This document shows positions 1 to 8,470 of a DNA stretch of 64,000 nucleotides, one piece after another. This DNA comes from Clostridium sp. (GTDB lineage Bacteria > Bacillota > Clostridia > Lachnospirales > Lachnospiraceae): positions 1 through 64,000 of the forward strand of contig JAMPEW010000003.1 of NCBI GenBank assembly GCA_023664775.1, written 5' to 3'. The notes below the pieces were generated by a model. That model was not told the origin of the DNA. It worked only from the letters and a program-made list of their open reading frames with translations, and did no database searches. The first letter of the stretch is position 1, and every line of letters begins with the position of its first letter. A program made the translations under genes and the position numbers.

Positions 1-2
1 AG

Positions 3-272
3 TGGATAAACATGACACAGGTAGGAAGATTATTTGAGGAAGAAAAACAGCAGGCGGTAAAAATTGCATTGGTTGAAGGAAAATTTAAAAATCTTACCAC
101 ACTGATTTGCCGTAAATTGAGAAAAGCGAAGGAAGTGGATGTTATTTCAGATGAGCTTGAGGAGGATATAGAGGTTGTATCCGAAATATGCAAGGCTGCT
201 GAGGAATTTGCCCCTGATTACAATGAGGAGCTTGTATATGAAACATATAAGAAACAGTATATGACTATTTAA
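3..272 (+). CDS. Rpn/PD-(D/E)XK transposase-family nuclease, C-terminal fragment (cut by window edge)
   Basis: The frame is open to the left edge of the window, so the gene almost certainly starts outside it; an internal ATG lies at 12. The visible part matches the C-terminal tail of the full-length Rpn-family protein encoded at 31435-32436 nearly residue for residue (shared ICRKLRK, DELEED, SEICKAAE, FAPDYNEELVYE, YKKQYM). That tail is a charged helical region behind the nuclease domain; the catalytic domain itself is not in this window. The family (recombination-promoting nuclease / putative transposase) is usually multicopy, and this is one of three members here. A strong hairpin follows the stop. 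Function of the tail is unknown. Confidence 0.8.
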   Translation, partial: WINMTQVGRLFEEEKQQAVKIALVEGKFKNLTTLICRKLRKAKEVDVISDELEEDIEVVSEICKAAEEFAPDYNEELVYETYKKQYMTI

Positions 273-274
273 AA

Positions 275-306
275 ACAGGGCGGTTGCTAAAATGCAGCCG
301 TCCTGT
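275..306 (+). terminator. Hairpin terminator after the Rpn fragment
   Basis: A 13-bp stem (ACAGGGCGGTTGC at 275-287 against GCAGCCGTCCTGT at 294-306, two G-U pairs) with a 6-nt loop starts two bases after the stop codon. The T-tract is weak (TTATTAT). The arm resembles the GGGCTGTCGC hairpins seen elsewhere in the window. Confidence 0.65.
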
Positions 307-353
307 TATTATGTAAAAATACAAAGAATTTTTATGCTGAAAGGTTTTATTTT

Positions 354-833
354 ATGATTTCACTTAGAAGAAAGATATTTATATCTTTTACGGTTGCACT
401 TATGACGGTTATTTTCCTGTTTTCTGCCGAGGATGCGACCTTATCTTCACAAAACAGTAATTGGGCCGCAAATCTGATTGGACGGCTGTTCTGTGATGAT
501 TATGAGAATTTTGATGAGAATGAAAAAATAGAGTTTATTGAACGTATCGACCATCCTGTGAGAAAGGCGGCACATTTTACCCTGTATGCCTGCCTTGGCT
601 TTTTGATGTTCGGGGCTGTGGCCGATAAAGGGATAAGGCTGAAAAAAACTGCTTTGCTTAGCTGGTGTTTTGGTACAGTTTACGCAGTAACAGATGAAAT
701 ACATCAGATTTTTGTACCGGGGAGAAGCTGTCAGCTTACGGATATTTTGCTTGACAGTGTCGGTGTATTTTGTGGGGCATCGTTTGCCCTTTTGATATTT
801 TCTGCTTGTATACATGATTGCGTGGAAGTATAA
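354..833 (+). CDS. VanZ-like family membrane protein
   Basis: A 159-residue protein with an N-terminal membrane segment (about residues 8-25) and three further hydrophobic helices. VanZ-family marks are visible: FSAEDATLSSQNS after the first helix, RKAAHFTLYACLGFL in the middle, and YAVTDEIHQIFVPGRSCQLTD near the end. VanZ relatives confer teicoplanin resistance in some enterococci, but most genomic copies have no known function. It stands alone, with AAAGG about nine bases before the ATG and a long spacer before uppP. Family call is confident; role is unknown. Confidence 0.85.
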   Translation: MISLRRKIFISFTVALMTVIFLFSAEDATLSSQNSNWAANLIGRLFCDDYENFDENEKIEFIERIDHPVRKAAHFTLYACLGFLMFGAVADKGIRLKKTALLSWCFGTVYAVTDEIHQIFVPGRSCQLTDILLDSVGVFCGASFALLIFSACIHDCVEV

Positions 834-963
834 TACAATGAGCAGTGTATCGTAAAAATAGTGATAAGTAGAATTCTATTTTTGTATAATTATTTTAGGA
901 ATAAGTATGTTTTGAATAAAACATATGCGCATGACTGCATATAAATAGACATGGAGGTTTGAC

Positions 964-1806
964 ATGGAAATCAGTATCATTGAAATAGTAAAGGTTTTGC
1001 TGCTTGGAGTGGTAGAGGGCATAACGGAGTGGCTTCCCATAAGCAGTACGGGGCATATGCTTTTAGTAGATGAATTTATAAGCCTTAATGCAAGTGAGGA
1101 ATTTAAGGAAATGTTTTTTGTCGTGATACAGCTTGGGGCAATCCTTGCTGTTGTGCTGTTGTTTTGGAATAAAATGTGGCCCTTTGATTTTTCAAAGAAT
1201 CCTGAAAAGGAGGGTGTGATAAAAAAGGATATTTTTTCCATGTGGTTTAAGGTTGTTGTTGCCTGTATACCGGGAGCCGTTGTCACGCTTTTGTTTGACG
1301 ATTACATAGAGGCGCATCTGCATACCCCTACGGTTATTGCAATTGCACTTATATTTTATGGCTTTGCCTTTATATTTATAGAGACAAGAAATAAGGCAAA
1401 GACGGCAAAGGTGGAAGCCTTACAGGATATTACGTATAAAACGGCATTTATTATAGGTTTGTTTCAGGTGCTTTCCATTATACCGGGAACTTCAAGGTCG
1501 GGAGCGACTATCATTGGTGCGCTTCTGATAGGCGTGTCAAGGGTTGCGGCGGCTGAATTTACATTTTTTTTGGCTGTGCCTGTCATGCTTGGGCTTAGCC
1601 TGATAAAGGTTATAAAATTTGGATTTGTTTTTTCCGGCTCTGAGTTGGTTATACTAAGCGTAGGCGTAATTGTTGCTTTTTTGGTTTCGCTGTTCGTTAT
1701 AAAATTCCTGATGGGATATATTAAAAAGCATGATTTTAAGGTGTTCGGCTGGTATCGGATTGCGCTTGGCGTGATTGTATTATTTTATTTTGCACTTGCA
1801 GGGTAA
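964..1806 (+). CDS. uppP: Undecaprenyl-diphosphatase UppP (BacA)
   Basis: A 280-residue polytopic membrane enzyme that removes a phosphate from undecaprenyl pyrophosphate, recycling the lipid carrier for peptidoglycan and other wall polymers; overexpression gives bacitracin resistance in several bacteria. The two family signatures are present: EGITEWLPISSTGHM near residue 18 (catalytic Glu and Ser/His motif) and the second repeat PGTSRSGATI near residue 175. Length is typical. The start is fixed by GGAGG at 953-957, six bases from the ATG. A TATAAT at 885-890 may be its -10 box, but the matching -35 is poor. Confidence 0.96.
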   Translation: MEISIIEIVKVLLLGVVEGITEWLPISSTGHMLLVDEFISLNASEEFKEMFFVVIQLGAILAVVLLFWNKMWPFDFSKNPEKEGVIKKDIFSMWFKVVVACIPGAVVTLLFDDYIEAHLHTPTVIAIALIFYGFAFIFIETRNKAKTAKVEALQDITYKTAFIIGLFQVLSIIPGTSRSGATIIGALLIGVSRVAAAEFTFFLAVPVMLGLSLIKVIKFGFVFSGSELVILSVGVIVAFLVSLFVIKFLMGYIKKHDFKVFGWYRIALGVIVLFYFALAG

Positions 1807-1917
1807 ATAATTAAAATTGGTTTTAGAGGAATAAATGATAGATATAAGAAGTTAAAAAACTGTTTTTCAGGAATAGACGATAGCTATAATAAAAATAAAG
1901 CTTTCGGGGAGGCAGAC

Positions 1918-3441
1918 ATGGTTTTAGAGGGCAGAGAACCACAGAGGGTGTTTAAATATTTTGAGGAGATTTGCAGTATTCCACATGGCTCAGGAAATAC
2001 AAAAAAAATAAGTGATTATCTTGTTTCTTTTGCCAAGGAGAAGGGCTGTCAGTATATACAGGATGAGCACGATAATGTCGTTATATATAAGGAGGCGTCG
2101 GCAGGATATGAGCATGCGCCTGTAGTTATTTTGCAGGGACATATAGACATGGTGTGTGAGAAAGCTGCGGATGTGGACATTGATTTTAAAAATGAGGGCT
2201 TAAGGCTTAGATGTGATGGAAATGTAATATATGCGGAAGGGACAACCTTAGGAGGAGATGACGGCATAGCCGTGGCTTATATGCTTGCCATACTTGATTC
2301 GGAGGATATTTTGCATCCTGCCATTGAATGTGTGTTTACCTCCGATGAAGAAATTGGGCTTCTTGGGGCAAATGCACTTGACTGTTCTGTGCTCCGGGGC
2401 AGAATACTTTTAAATATTGACTCCGAGGAGGAAGGGAAATTACTTACAAGCTGTGCAGGAGGAGTAACGGCATCGTGCAGTCTTCCCATACAATATGAAA
2501 ATCTGCAATTTGCAAATGGCGTTTCAGATGAGGGGAAGGCTTACCGTTTAACTGTTGAGGGCGTTACGGGAGGTCATTCGGGCGTCTGCATAGACAGGCA
2601 GGGAGCCAACGCAGTAAAGCTTTTGGGACGTGTGCTGTATGCTCTTTTTGAGGATTATGATATAGGTCTTATTGATATTGAAGGCGGAAATAAGGATAAT
2701 GCCATACCGAGAAGTGCCTATGCACGCCTTCTTTTCAGGGCATGTTCCCATGATAGCATGGAGGCAGTGGAAAATAAACTAAGAAGGCTTGAAAGCATTT
2801 TAAGAAAGGAATACAGGCATACGGATAAGAACATATGCATAAGCCTTAAGCCTGTGCAATTTGTTGACAGCGTGTGCTATACCGAAAATGAGGACAGTGC
2901 ACCTGCATGTGTTATGACAAAGGTATCCTTTGAAAAGGTGCTTGCCGCACTTGCAGGACTTCCAAATGGAGTTATAAAATATAGCAGGGATATAGAGGGA
3001 CTGGTACAGACCTCTCTTAATCTAGGGATTTTAAAAACAAACATTTCCGATAAGGCATGTGTCTATTTTCAGTTTTCGGTAAGAAGCAGCGTTGGCACGG
3101 AGAAGGAGGCGCTTATTAGCAGAATGAAGTGCCTGATGGAGTGCCTTGGAGGAGCTGTAACCATTTCAGGGGATTATCCTGCGTGGGAGTACAGGGAAAA
3201 TTCAAAGCTTCGTGATAATATGGTGTCCTGCTATGAAAGGCTGTATGGCGAAAAACCGGAGCTTATTGCAATCCATGCAGGGCTGGAGTGTGGAATATTT
3301 GCAGGGAAGCTGGCAGGGCTTGACTGCGTGTCCTTTGGACCGAATATAGAAAACATACACACGACAGAGGAGAAGCTTTATATTGACAGCGTGGGCAGGA
3401 CATGGGAGTATATTTTGCTGATACTGAAAAATATTAAGTAG
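1918..3441 (+). CDS. pepD: Aminoacyl-histidine dipeptidase PepD (M20 family)
   Basis: A 507-residue cytosolic di-zinc peptidase of the M20C (PepD/carnosinase-like) group that cleaves Xaa-His and related dipeptides. Metal-site motifs are visible in order: GHIDMVCE (about residue 77, His and Asp ligands), GGDDGIAVA (bridging Asp), TSDEEIGLLGA (catalytic Glu pair), NIDSEEEG, and near the end AIHAGLECGIFAGK and the terminal His in ENIHTTEE. The middle part (about 200-390) carries the lid/dimerisation domain. Start is supported by GGGGAGG seven bases upstream. The spacing from uppP is 111 nt; co-transcription is possible but not shown. Confidence 0.95.
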   Translation: MVLEGREPQRVFKYFEEICSIPHGSGNTKKISDYLVSFAKEKGCQYIQDEHDNVVIYKEASAGYEHAPVVILQGHIDMVCEKAADVDIDFKNEGLRLRCDGNVIYAEGTTLGGDDGIAVAYMLAILDSEDILHPAIECVFTSDEEIGLLGANALDCSVLRGRILLNIDSEEEGKLLTSCAGGVTASCSLPIQYENLQFANGVSDEGKAYRLTVEGVTGGHSGVCIDRQGANAVKLLGRVLYALFEDYDIGLIDIEGGNKDNAIPRSAYARLLFRACSHDSMEAVENKLRRLESILRKEYRHTDKNICISLKPVQFVDSVCYTENEDSAPACVMTKVSFEKVLAALAGLPNGVIKYSRDIEGLVQTSLNLGILKTNISDKACVYFQFSVRSSVGTEKEALISRMKCLMECLGGAVTISGDYPAWEYRENSKLRDNMVSCYERLYGEKPELIAIHAGLECGIFAGKLAGLDCVSFGPNIENIHTTEEKLYIDSVGRTWEYILLILKNIK

Positions 3442-3552
3442 CAGCATAAGTGTAGGTTTGCAATTATTAATATAGTTAATAGAAATGAAAAAATGTACGA
3501 TTTCTATATTATACAATGACTGTTAAGATTAATTCTGGAAAGGGAGAGTAAA

Positions 3553-4599
3553 ATGGAAGCTTGGGAAAAAAATGTGAGAAGGGTTGTTCCGTATGTTCCG
3601 GGAGAACAGCCGAAGGCTGATAATATTATTAAATTAAATACAAATGAAAATCCATATCCGCCTGCGCCCACAGTGGTAAATAAGAGCTTAAATCTTTTGG
3701 ATTTAAGGCTTTATCCCGACCCAGGGGCAGAGCTGCTTGTGAAAAAAATAGCTGCATACCATGGCTTGGCACAGGAAAATGTATTTGTGGGTGTCGGCTC
3801 AGATGATGTTTTAGCCATGTCATTTATAACATTTTTTAATTCGGAAAAGGAGATACTTTTTCCCGATGTTACATATTCCTTTTATGATGTGTGGGCTGAT
3901 TTGCTTAAAATTCCGTATAAGGCTGTGCCTGTTACGGAGGACTTTCGGCTTTGCAGGGAGGATTATTATGTGGAAAATGGAGGAATTATTTTTCCGAATC
4001 CCAATGCGCCTACCGGCATTGCAGAGCCTGTTTCATTTGTGGAGGATATACTGAAAGCCAACCGGGACGTAGTCGTTATCGTTGACGAGGCATATGTGGA
4101 TTTTGGCGGGGAAACTGCGCTTCCCCTCATTGATGATTATGATAATCTTTTGGTTGTAAGGACATTTTCAAAGTCACGCTCAATGGCAGGAATAAGAATT
4201 GGATATGCCATGGGAAATGCGAGGCTGATTCAATATTTGAATGACGTAAAATATTCCTTTAACTCATATACAATGAATATTCCGTCCATCATTCTCGGCG
4301 CAGAAAGCTTAGGGGATGACGCATATTTTAAGGAGACGATTGCAAGGGTGGTAAGCACAAGAAGGTGGTTTGTGCAAGAAATAGAAAAGCTTGGATTTAC
4401 AAGCCTTCCGTCAAAAGCAAACTTTCTGTTTATTACCCACAAGGTCTTAAACGCCAAATATATATTTGAGGAGGCAAAAAAGGCAGGCATCTATGTGAGG
4501 TATTTTGATAAGCCACGCATAGACAATTATCTTCGCGTTACGATAGGAACAGATGAACAAATGGAAATTTTTTTGGAGTTTTTGAAAAAGCTTGTATAA
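3553..4599 (+). CDS. hisC: Histidinol-phosphate aminotransferase HisC
   Basis: A 348-residue PLP enzyme of aminotransferase class I/II. HisC turns imidazole-acetol phosphate plus glutamate into histidinol phosphate. Seen: LNTNENPYPPAP near the N terminus, YPDPGAELL, NPNAPTG (substrate-binding Asn), VDEAYVDFGG (PLP-binding Asp/Tyr), and RTFSKSRSMAGIRIGYAMG with the PLP lysine. No other histidine genes are near, so it is either an orphan hisC or a related aminotransferase acting on other amino acids. GGGAGAG precedes the ATG; a clear terminator follows the stop. Confidence 0.92.
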   Translation: MEAWEKNVRRVVPYVPGEQPKADNIIKLNTNENPYPPAPTVVNKSLNLLDLRLYPDPGAELLVKKIAAYHGLAQENVFVGVGSDDVLAMSFITFFNSEKEILFPDVTYSFYDVWADLLKIPYKAVPVTEDFRLCREDYYVENGGIIFPNPNAPTGIAEPVSFVEDILKANRDVVVIVDEAYVDFGGETALPLIDDYDNLLVVRTFSKSRSMAGIRIGYAMGNARLIQYLNDVKYSFNSYTMNIPSIILGAESLGDDAYFKETIARVVSTRRWFVQEIEKLGFTSLPSKANFLFITHKVLNAKYIFEEAKKAGIYVRYFDKPRIDNYLRVTIGTDEQMEIFLEFLKKLV

Positions 4600-4618
4600 A
4601 AAAGCCTGTATTTAAGCC

Positions 4619-4653
4619 AAAAAGCGGTATACAAATTGTATACTGCTTTTTTT
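4619..4653 (+). terminator. Rho-independent terminator after hisC
   Basis: The stem GCGGTATAC (4624-4632) pairs with GTATACTGC (4638-4646) around the loop AAATT, extended by flanking A and T runs and followed by seven or eight T residues. This separates hisC from the DUF5688 gene. Confidence 0.9.
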
Positions 4654-4736
4654 ATATTTTGTGTTGAAGTGTACATCAGGGTGAAAATAAAATATAAGTG
4701 TATTCAGCAAAAATAAAAGGAAGGTATACTATATTA

Positions 4737-5618
4737 ATGGAGTTTAACGAGTTTTTAAATGTTGTAAAGGACAAGCTGCCGGATTATTTATTGCAATATG
4801 ATATTGAGGATATACATATTAATACGGTCAGTAAAAATAACGGCAGAAAATTTACGGGAATTGCAATCGCAGTGAGGGATGAACAGATTTCTCCAAATAT
4901 ATATATGGACTATTATTATATGCTTTATTCCGAGGGGAAGGATATAGACCATATATTGGAGCTTATCACAGAGGAATACCAAAAGGCAAGGGAGAACATA
5001 AATGGCTATGCGTTTGGACAGATGGAAGCTATGGATATACAAGACCATATTTTCCTAAAGCTGATTAACTTTGAAAAAAATCAGGAAATACTTGCCGATT
5101 GTCCATATATAAGATATGAGGATTTAGCCATAACCTTTAGAATACTTGTAAAATCAGATGACAGTGGAATTGCCTCGGCATGTATGCACAACAGGGAGTT
5201 TGATAAGCTTAACATGGATATTGACAGCTTGTATCAGATTGCCAAGGAGAATACAAGAAAGCTGTTTCCGCCGGTTTTACAAAGACTTGACAAAATGATA
5301 TTTGATAAATGTTCAGATATAAACGTGCTTCCTGATGGCATAGGTTTATACGTGCTGACAAACAATCAGGGTATTAACGGTGCCGTGTATATGTTATATG
5401 AGGATATATTGTGTGAGTTTGCAAAGGAGCATGGCAGCTTTTATATTCTTCCTTCAAGTATTCATGAGGTTATTCTTTTTCCAAGGGAGTTAGATGAGGA
5501 GCGGGAGGAGCTTTCAGAGATGGTTACGGAGATAAACAGGTATGTGGTTGCTGACACGGAGTACCTGTCAGACAGTGTATATTTTTATGATTCTTGTGAG
5601 GGACAAATCGTTGCTTGA
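4737..5618 (+). CDS. DUF5688 family protein
   Basis: A 293-residue soluble protein without signal or membrane segments. It matches the Lachnospiraceae family DUF5688 as remembered: FLNVVKDKL at the N terminus, KNNG with a basic-then-hydrophobic strand, IYMDYYY, a central LINFEKN and the conserved C-terminal [17 protein letters not shown]. Function is unknown; genomes often carry several copies. An upstream in-frame GTG at 4698 exists, but AAAGGAAGG at 4717-4723 fits the ATG at 4737. It lies between a hisC terminator and a cold-shock gene; the 74-nt gap to the latter has its own ribosome site. Confidence 0.85.
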   Translation: MEFNEFLNVVKDKLPDYLLQYDIEDIHINTVSKNNGRKFTGIAIAVRDEQISPNIYMDYYYMLYSEGKDIDHILELITEEYQKARENINGYAFGQMEAMDIQDHIFLKLINFEKNQEILADCPYIRYEDLAITFRILVKSDDSGIASACMHNREFDKLNMDIDSLYQIAKENTRKLFPPVLQRLDKMIFDKCSDINVLPDGIGLYVLTNNQGINGAVYMLYEDILCEFAKEHGSFYILPSSIHEVILFPRELDEEREELSEMVTEINRYVVADTEYLSDSVYFYDSCEGQIVA

Positions 5619-5692
5619 CGAATGATTATTACTATGCTATTTTAATTAAAGCAGGAATTGCATTATTTTATATAGGTATTGGAGGAGTTATG

Positions 5693-5893
5693 ATGACAAA
5701 AGGTACTGTAAAGTGGTTTAATAGCCAGAAGGGGTATGGCTTTTTAACAAGTGATGAGGGTAATGATGTTTTTGTGCATTTTACCGGACTTAACATGGAG
5801 GGCTTCAAAACCCTTGAAGAAAATCAGTCTGTAGAATTTGACGTTGTCGACGGAGAAAAAGGACCACAGGCTGTAAATGTTTCTGTAATATAA
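5693..5893 (+). CDS. Cold-shock protein (CspA family)
   Basis: A 66-residue single OB-fold nucleic-acid chaperone. The RNP1 and RNP2 motifs are intact: [12 protein letters not shown] and DVFVHFTGL, followed by the usual [20 protein letters not shown]. Two ATGs are adjacent at 5690 and 5693; GGAGGA at 5681-5686 gives normal six-base spacing to the second, which also yields the canonical MTKGTVKWF start. It probably binds single-stranded RNA broadly and prevents secondary structure; whether it is cold-induced cannot be told. A strong hairpin follows. Confidence 0.96.
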   Translation: MTKGTVKWFNSQKGYGFLTSDEGNDVFVHFTGLNMEGFKTLEENQSVEFDVVDGEKGPQAVNVSVI

Positions 5894-5910
5894 AAACTAT
5901 GAAAAGCACG

Positions 5911-5963
5911 AAAAAGGGGCTGTCGCATTAAGGATTTTCCGATTGTGGCATGCCCCATTTTTT
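5911..5963 (+). terminator. Terminator after the cold-shock gene (GGGCTGTCGC family)
   Basis: GGGGCTGTCGCA (5916-5927) pairs with TGTGGCATGCCCC (5944-5956) with one bulged T; it is preceded by five A residues and followed by ATTTTTT. It is one of the recurrent hairpins described in the findings. Confidence 0.85.
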
Positions 5964-5965
5964 AG

Positions 5966-5994
5966 TTGACAAAATCTTGTAAATGGCATAGAGT
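5966..5994 (+). promoter_or_regulatory. Putative sigma-A promoter of the TetR gene
   Basis: A perfect -35 TTGACA (5966-5971) is followed after 17 nt by TAGAGT (5989-5994), a 4/6 match to the -10 box. The TetR start codon is 38 nt further on. Confidence 0.6.
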
Positions 5995-6032
5995 TAAGGT
6001 AGAAAAATATTCAATATGTGAGGTGCATTTAC

Positions 6033-6623
6033 ATGGCAGAGAGCTTTGTATCAAGAAAGGACAGAATTATAGCCTCGGCAATTGAAATTATAAGTGAGTC
6101 AGGTTTATCGGCACTCACAACGAATAATCTTGCGGCTAGAGAGAACATTGCAGAGGAATCCCTCTATAAGTATTTTGGCGGGGTAGATGATGTCCTTATT
6201 GAAGTAGTTGATTTTTATTCAAGATTTGACAAAAGCATACAAAGTACCATAAGCTCAAAGGAAGGTACCTATATTCAAAAGATAGAAGATTATTTGGATG
6301 CGTATGCTACATACTATGATAATTATTATGCAATATCTACGCTTATGTTGCAGTATGAGGAGCTTTTGCATAATATGTACACAAGAGACAAAATTGCAGA
6401 GTGTATTACGGAACGGCTGCGGTACATGGAGGAGCTTTTTCAAGGCGCTATTGACAGCCTTGAGATTACGAATGCGTTTTCTGCATGGGAGCTTGCAAAT
6501 AATGTTATGGGCATAATTATGTCGCATACATTGAGCAGGCGAATCGTATATCATAAAAAAACATTTAAAACGGAGCTTATGGAGAATATTCATAAGTGGC
6601 TTATGATAATGAAGGTAGATTAG
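6033..6623 (+). CDS. TetR/AcrR-family transcriptional regulator
   Basis: A 196-residue protein. Residues about 8-55 form the TetR DNA-binding domain: RKDRIIASAIEIISESG, then the helix-turn-helix LTTNNLAARENIAEESLYKYFG, the family hallmark. The rest is an all-helical ligand/dimerisation domain. The start at 6033 is preferred over an in-frame GTG at 6018 because AGGTG (6021-6025) lies seven bases upstream. It is 12 nt from a receiver-domain gene and close to rarA on the same strand, suggesting an operon. The effector and targets are unknown. Confidence 0.9.
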   Translation: MAESFVSRKDRIIASAIEIISESGLSALTTNNLAARENIAEESLYKYFGGVDDVLIEVVDFYSRFDKSIQSTISSKEGTYIQKIEDYLDAYATYYDNYYAISTLMLQYEELLHNMYTRDKIAECITERLRYMEELFQGAIDSLEITNAFSAWELANNVMGIIMSHTLSRRIVYHKKTFKTELMENIHKWLMIMKVD

Positions 6624-6635
6624 GAGGGTTTATTG

Positions 6636-7025
6636 ATGAAGGTTTTGGTAGCTGAGGACGATATGGCAAGTGGAAAGTTCATGGAGAAGCTTCTTTCAAA
6701 ATATGGGGAAGTCGTTGTTGCAAGAGATGGGATTGCCGCTGTTGACGAGTTTGTTAAGGCGGTAAATAACAATGAGAAATTTGACCTTGTATGTATGGAT
6801 ATTATGATGCCGAAGATAGATGGCTATAAGGCGCTTGCCTCTATTCGTGACGCTGAAAGAAAGCTTGGTCTTGCAAGGGATTCCAGGTGCAAGGTTGTGA
6901 TGATAAGCGCGCTGGACGAGGGCTTTGACGCAGCGTATGCAAGTGATGATTATGAGGAGTATATATGTAAGCCGATAGATGTTATTAAATTTGATAATTT
7001 AGTAAGGAAGCTTGGCTTGGCATAA
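6636..7025 (+). CDS. Receiver-only response regulator (CheY-like)
   Basis: A 129-residue single receiver domain with no output domain. All active-site residues are visible: the acidic pair in VAEDDMAS, the phosphoacceptor Asp in LVCMDIMMPKIDGY, the Ser in VVMISALD and the conserved Lys in YICKPID. AGGAGGG is seven bases before the ATG; a TTG three bases earlier is less likely to be used. Such proteins act through protein contacts (phosphorelay, motility or regulator control); no histidine kinase is encoded nearby, so the partner is unknown. Confidence 0.9.
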   Translation: MKVLVAEDDMASGKFMEKLLSKYGEVVVARDGIAAVDEFVKAVNNNEKFDLVCMDIMMPKIDGYKALASIRDAERKLGLARDSRCKVVMISALDEGFDAAYASDDYEEYICKPIDVIKFDNLVRKLGLA

Positions 7026-7038
7026 ATAGAAGTTTGCT

Positions 7039-8358
7039 ATGGATTTATTTGATTATGTACGTGAAAACAATAGGAAAGACACAGCGCCTCTTGCAAGACG
7101 GTTAAGACCGGAAACACTTGAGGAGGTTGTGGGACAGGAGCATATTCTCGGTAAGGACAAGCTCCTGTATCGTCTTATCAAGGCTGATAAGCTGGGCTCC
7201 ATTATTTTATACGGACCTCCCGGTACAGGCAAGACAAGCCTTGCCGCCGTTATTGCCAATTCTACCAGTGCCGTTTTTAAGGAATTAAATGCCGTGTCAT
7301 CAGGTAAAAAGGATATAGAAGCTTTAGTCAATGAAGCAAAGGACAGTCTTGGAATGTACGGTAAAAAGACAATCCTTTTTATCGACGAGATTCACAGGTT
7401 TAATAAAGCGCAGCAGGATTTTCTCCTTCCCTTTGTAGAGGACGGAACTGTTGTGTTTATTGGGGCAACGACTGAAAATCCTTTTTTTGAGGTAAACAGT
7501 GCCCTTATATCCCGTTCTACAGTATTTCAACTGAACCCCCTCTCAAAGGAAAGTATAGAAGCTCTTATAAAGCGTGCAGTATATGATACCGAAAAGGGTA
7601 TGGGTGCATATAATGCTGAAATTACGGAGGAAGCAGTTTCTTTTCTTGCACAGATTTCCGAGGGGGATGCAAGGATTGCATTAAATGCCATAGAGCTTGG
7701 AATTTTATCCACGCAGCCTGACGAAAACACCGGCAAAATCATGATAGATATTAGTGTTGCGTCAGAGTGTATTCAAAAAAGATGCCTTAGATATGAGCGG
7801 GACGGGGATAATCATTATGATACAATATCGGCATTTATCAAGAGCATGAGAGGCTCTGACCCTGACGGGGCAGTGTATTATCTTGCAAAAATGCTGTATG
7901 CGGGAGAGAGCGTTACGTTTATTGCGAGAAGAATCATGATATGCGCCAGTGAGGATGTGGGAAATGCAGACCCACAGGCAATCGTTGTTGCTTCGGCATG
8001 TGCACAGGCGGTTGAGAGAATTGGAATGCCGGAAGCCCGTATTATACTTGCGCAGGCTGCCATATATGTGGCATGTGCGCCAAAGAGCAATTCCATAATC
8101 AATGCCATAGACGAGGCATTTTCCGCAGTAAAAAATGTTGGTAACTGCAATGTTCCACCGCATCTTCGGGATGCGCATTATGAGGCGGCAAAGAAGCTTG
8201 GACATGTAGGCTACAAATATGCACATGATTATCCGAAGCATTATGTAAACCAACAATATCTTCCTGATAAGCTTATGGGCAAGACCTTTTATCTGCCGGG
8301 AGAGCTTGGATATGAGGAGGATATAAAAAAATGGTTAGAATTCATAAAGGAAAATTAA
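7039..8358 (+). CDS. rarA: Replication-associated recombination protein RarA (MgsA/WRNIP1 family AAA+ ATPase)
   Basis: A 439-residue AAA+ ATPase acting at stalled replication forks. Seen: the N-terminal [18 protein letters not shown], Walker [10 protein letters not shown], Walker B with [23 protein letters not shown], sensor 1 [15 protein letters not shown], arginine finger region LISRS, and the family C-terminal tetramerisation domain containing [19 protein letters not shown] and [12 protein letters not shown]. Length is normal. It begins 13 nt after the receiver gene, in apparent operon with it and the TetR gene; this coupling is unusual and no functional reason is visible. Confidence 0.96.
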   Translation: MDLFDYVRENNRKDTAPLARRLRPETLEEVVGQEHILGKDKLLYRLIKADKLGSIILYGPPGTGKTSLAAVIANSTSAVFKELNAVSSGKKDIEALVNEAKDSLGMYGKKTILFIDEIHRFNKAQQDFLLPFVEDGTVVFIGATTENPFFEVNSALISRSTVFQLNPLSKESIEALIKRAVYDTEKGMGAYNAEITEEAVSFLAQISEGDARIALNAIELGILSTQPDENTGKIMIDISVASECIQKRCLRYERDGDNHYDTISAFIKSMRGSDPDGAVYYLAKMLYAGESVTFIARRIMICASEDVGNADPQAIVVASACAQAVERIGMPEARIILAQAAIYVACAPKSNSIINAIDEAFSAVKNVGNCNVPPHLRDAHYEAAKKLGHVGYKYAHDYPKHYVNQQYLPDKLMGKTFYLPGELGYEEDIKKWLEFIKEN

Positions 8359-8391
8359 ATATTTCTTAATAAATTGATAAGCATATATTAA

Positions 8392-8421
8392 AAGACAGCA
8401 TATCAGACCATGTGTTATACT
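8392..8421 (+). promoter_or_regulatory. Putative promoter of the export operon
   Basis: An extended -10 (TGT then TATACT, 8413-8421) is preceded at about 18 nt by AAGACA (8392-8397), a 4/6 -35. It sits 50 nt before the first adaptor gene. Confidence 0.5.
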
Positions 8422-8470
8422 GAAAGCGAATTTGAAATGGACTGATTGCAAAAAGAAACGGGAGGATGTC

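Noticed and set aside
3479-3507. Hairpin ATAGAAAT/ATTTCTAT between pepD and hisC as a terminator
   Set aside because: Only eight A-T-rich pairs with a 13-base loop and no T-tract; too weak to call.
5615-5692. Longer N terminus for the cold-shock protein
   Set aside because: Cold-shock proteins start close to MxxGTVKWF; GGAGGA fits 5693.
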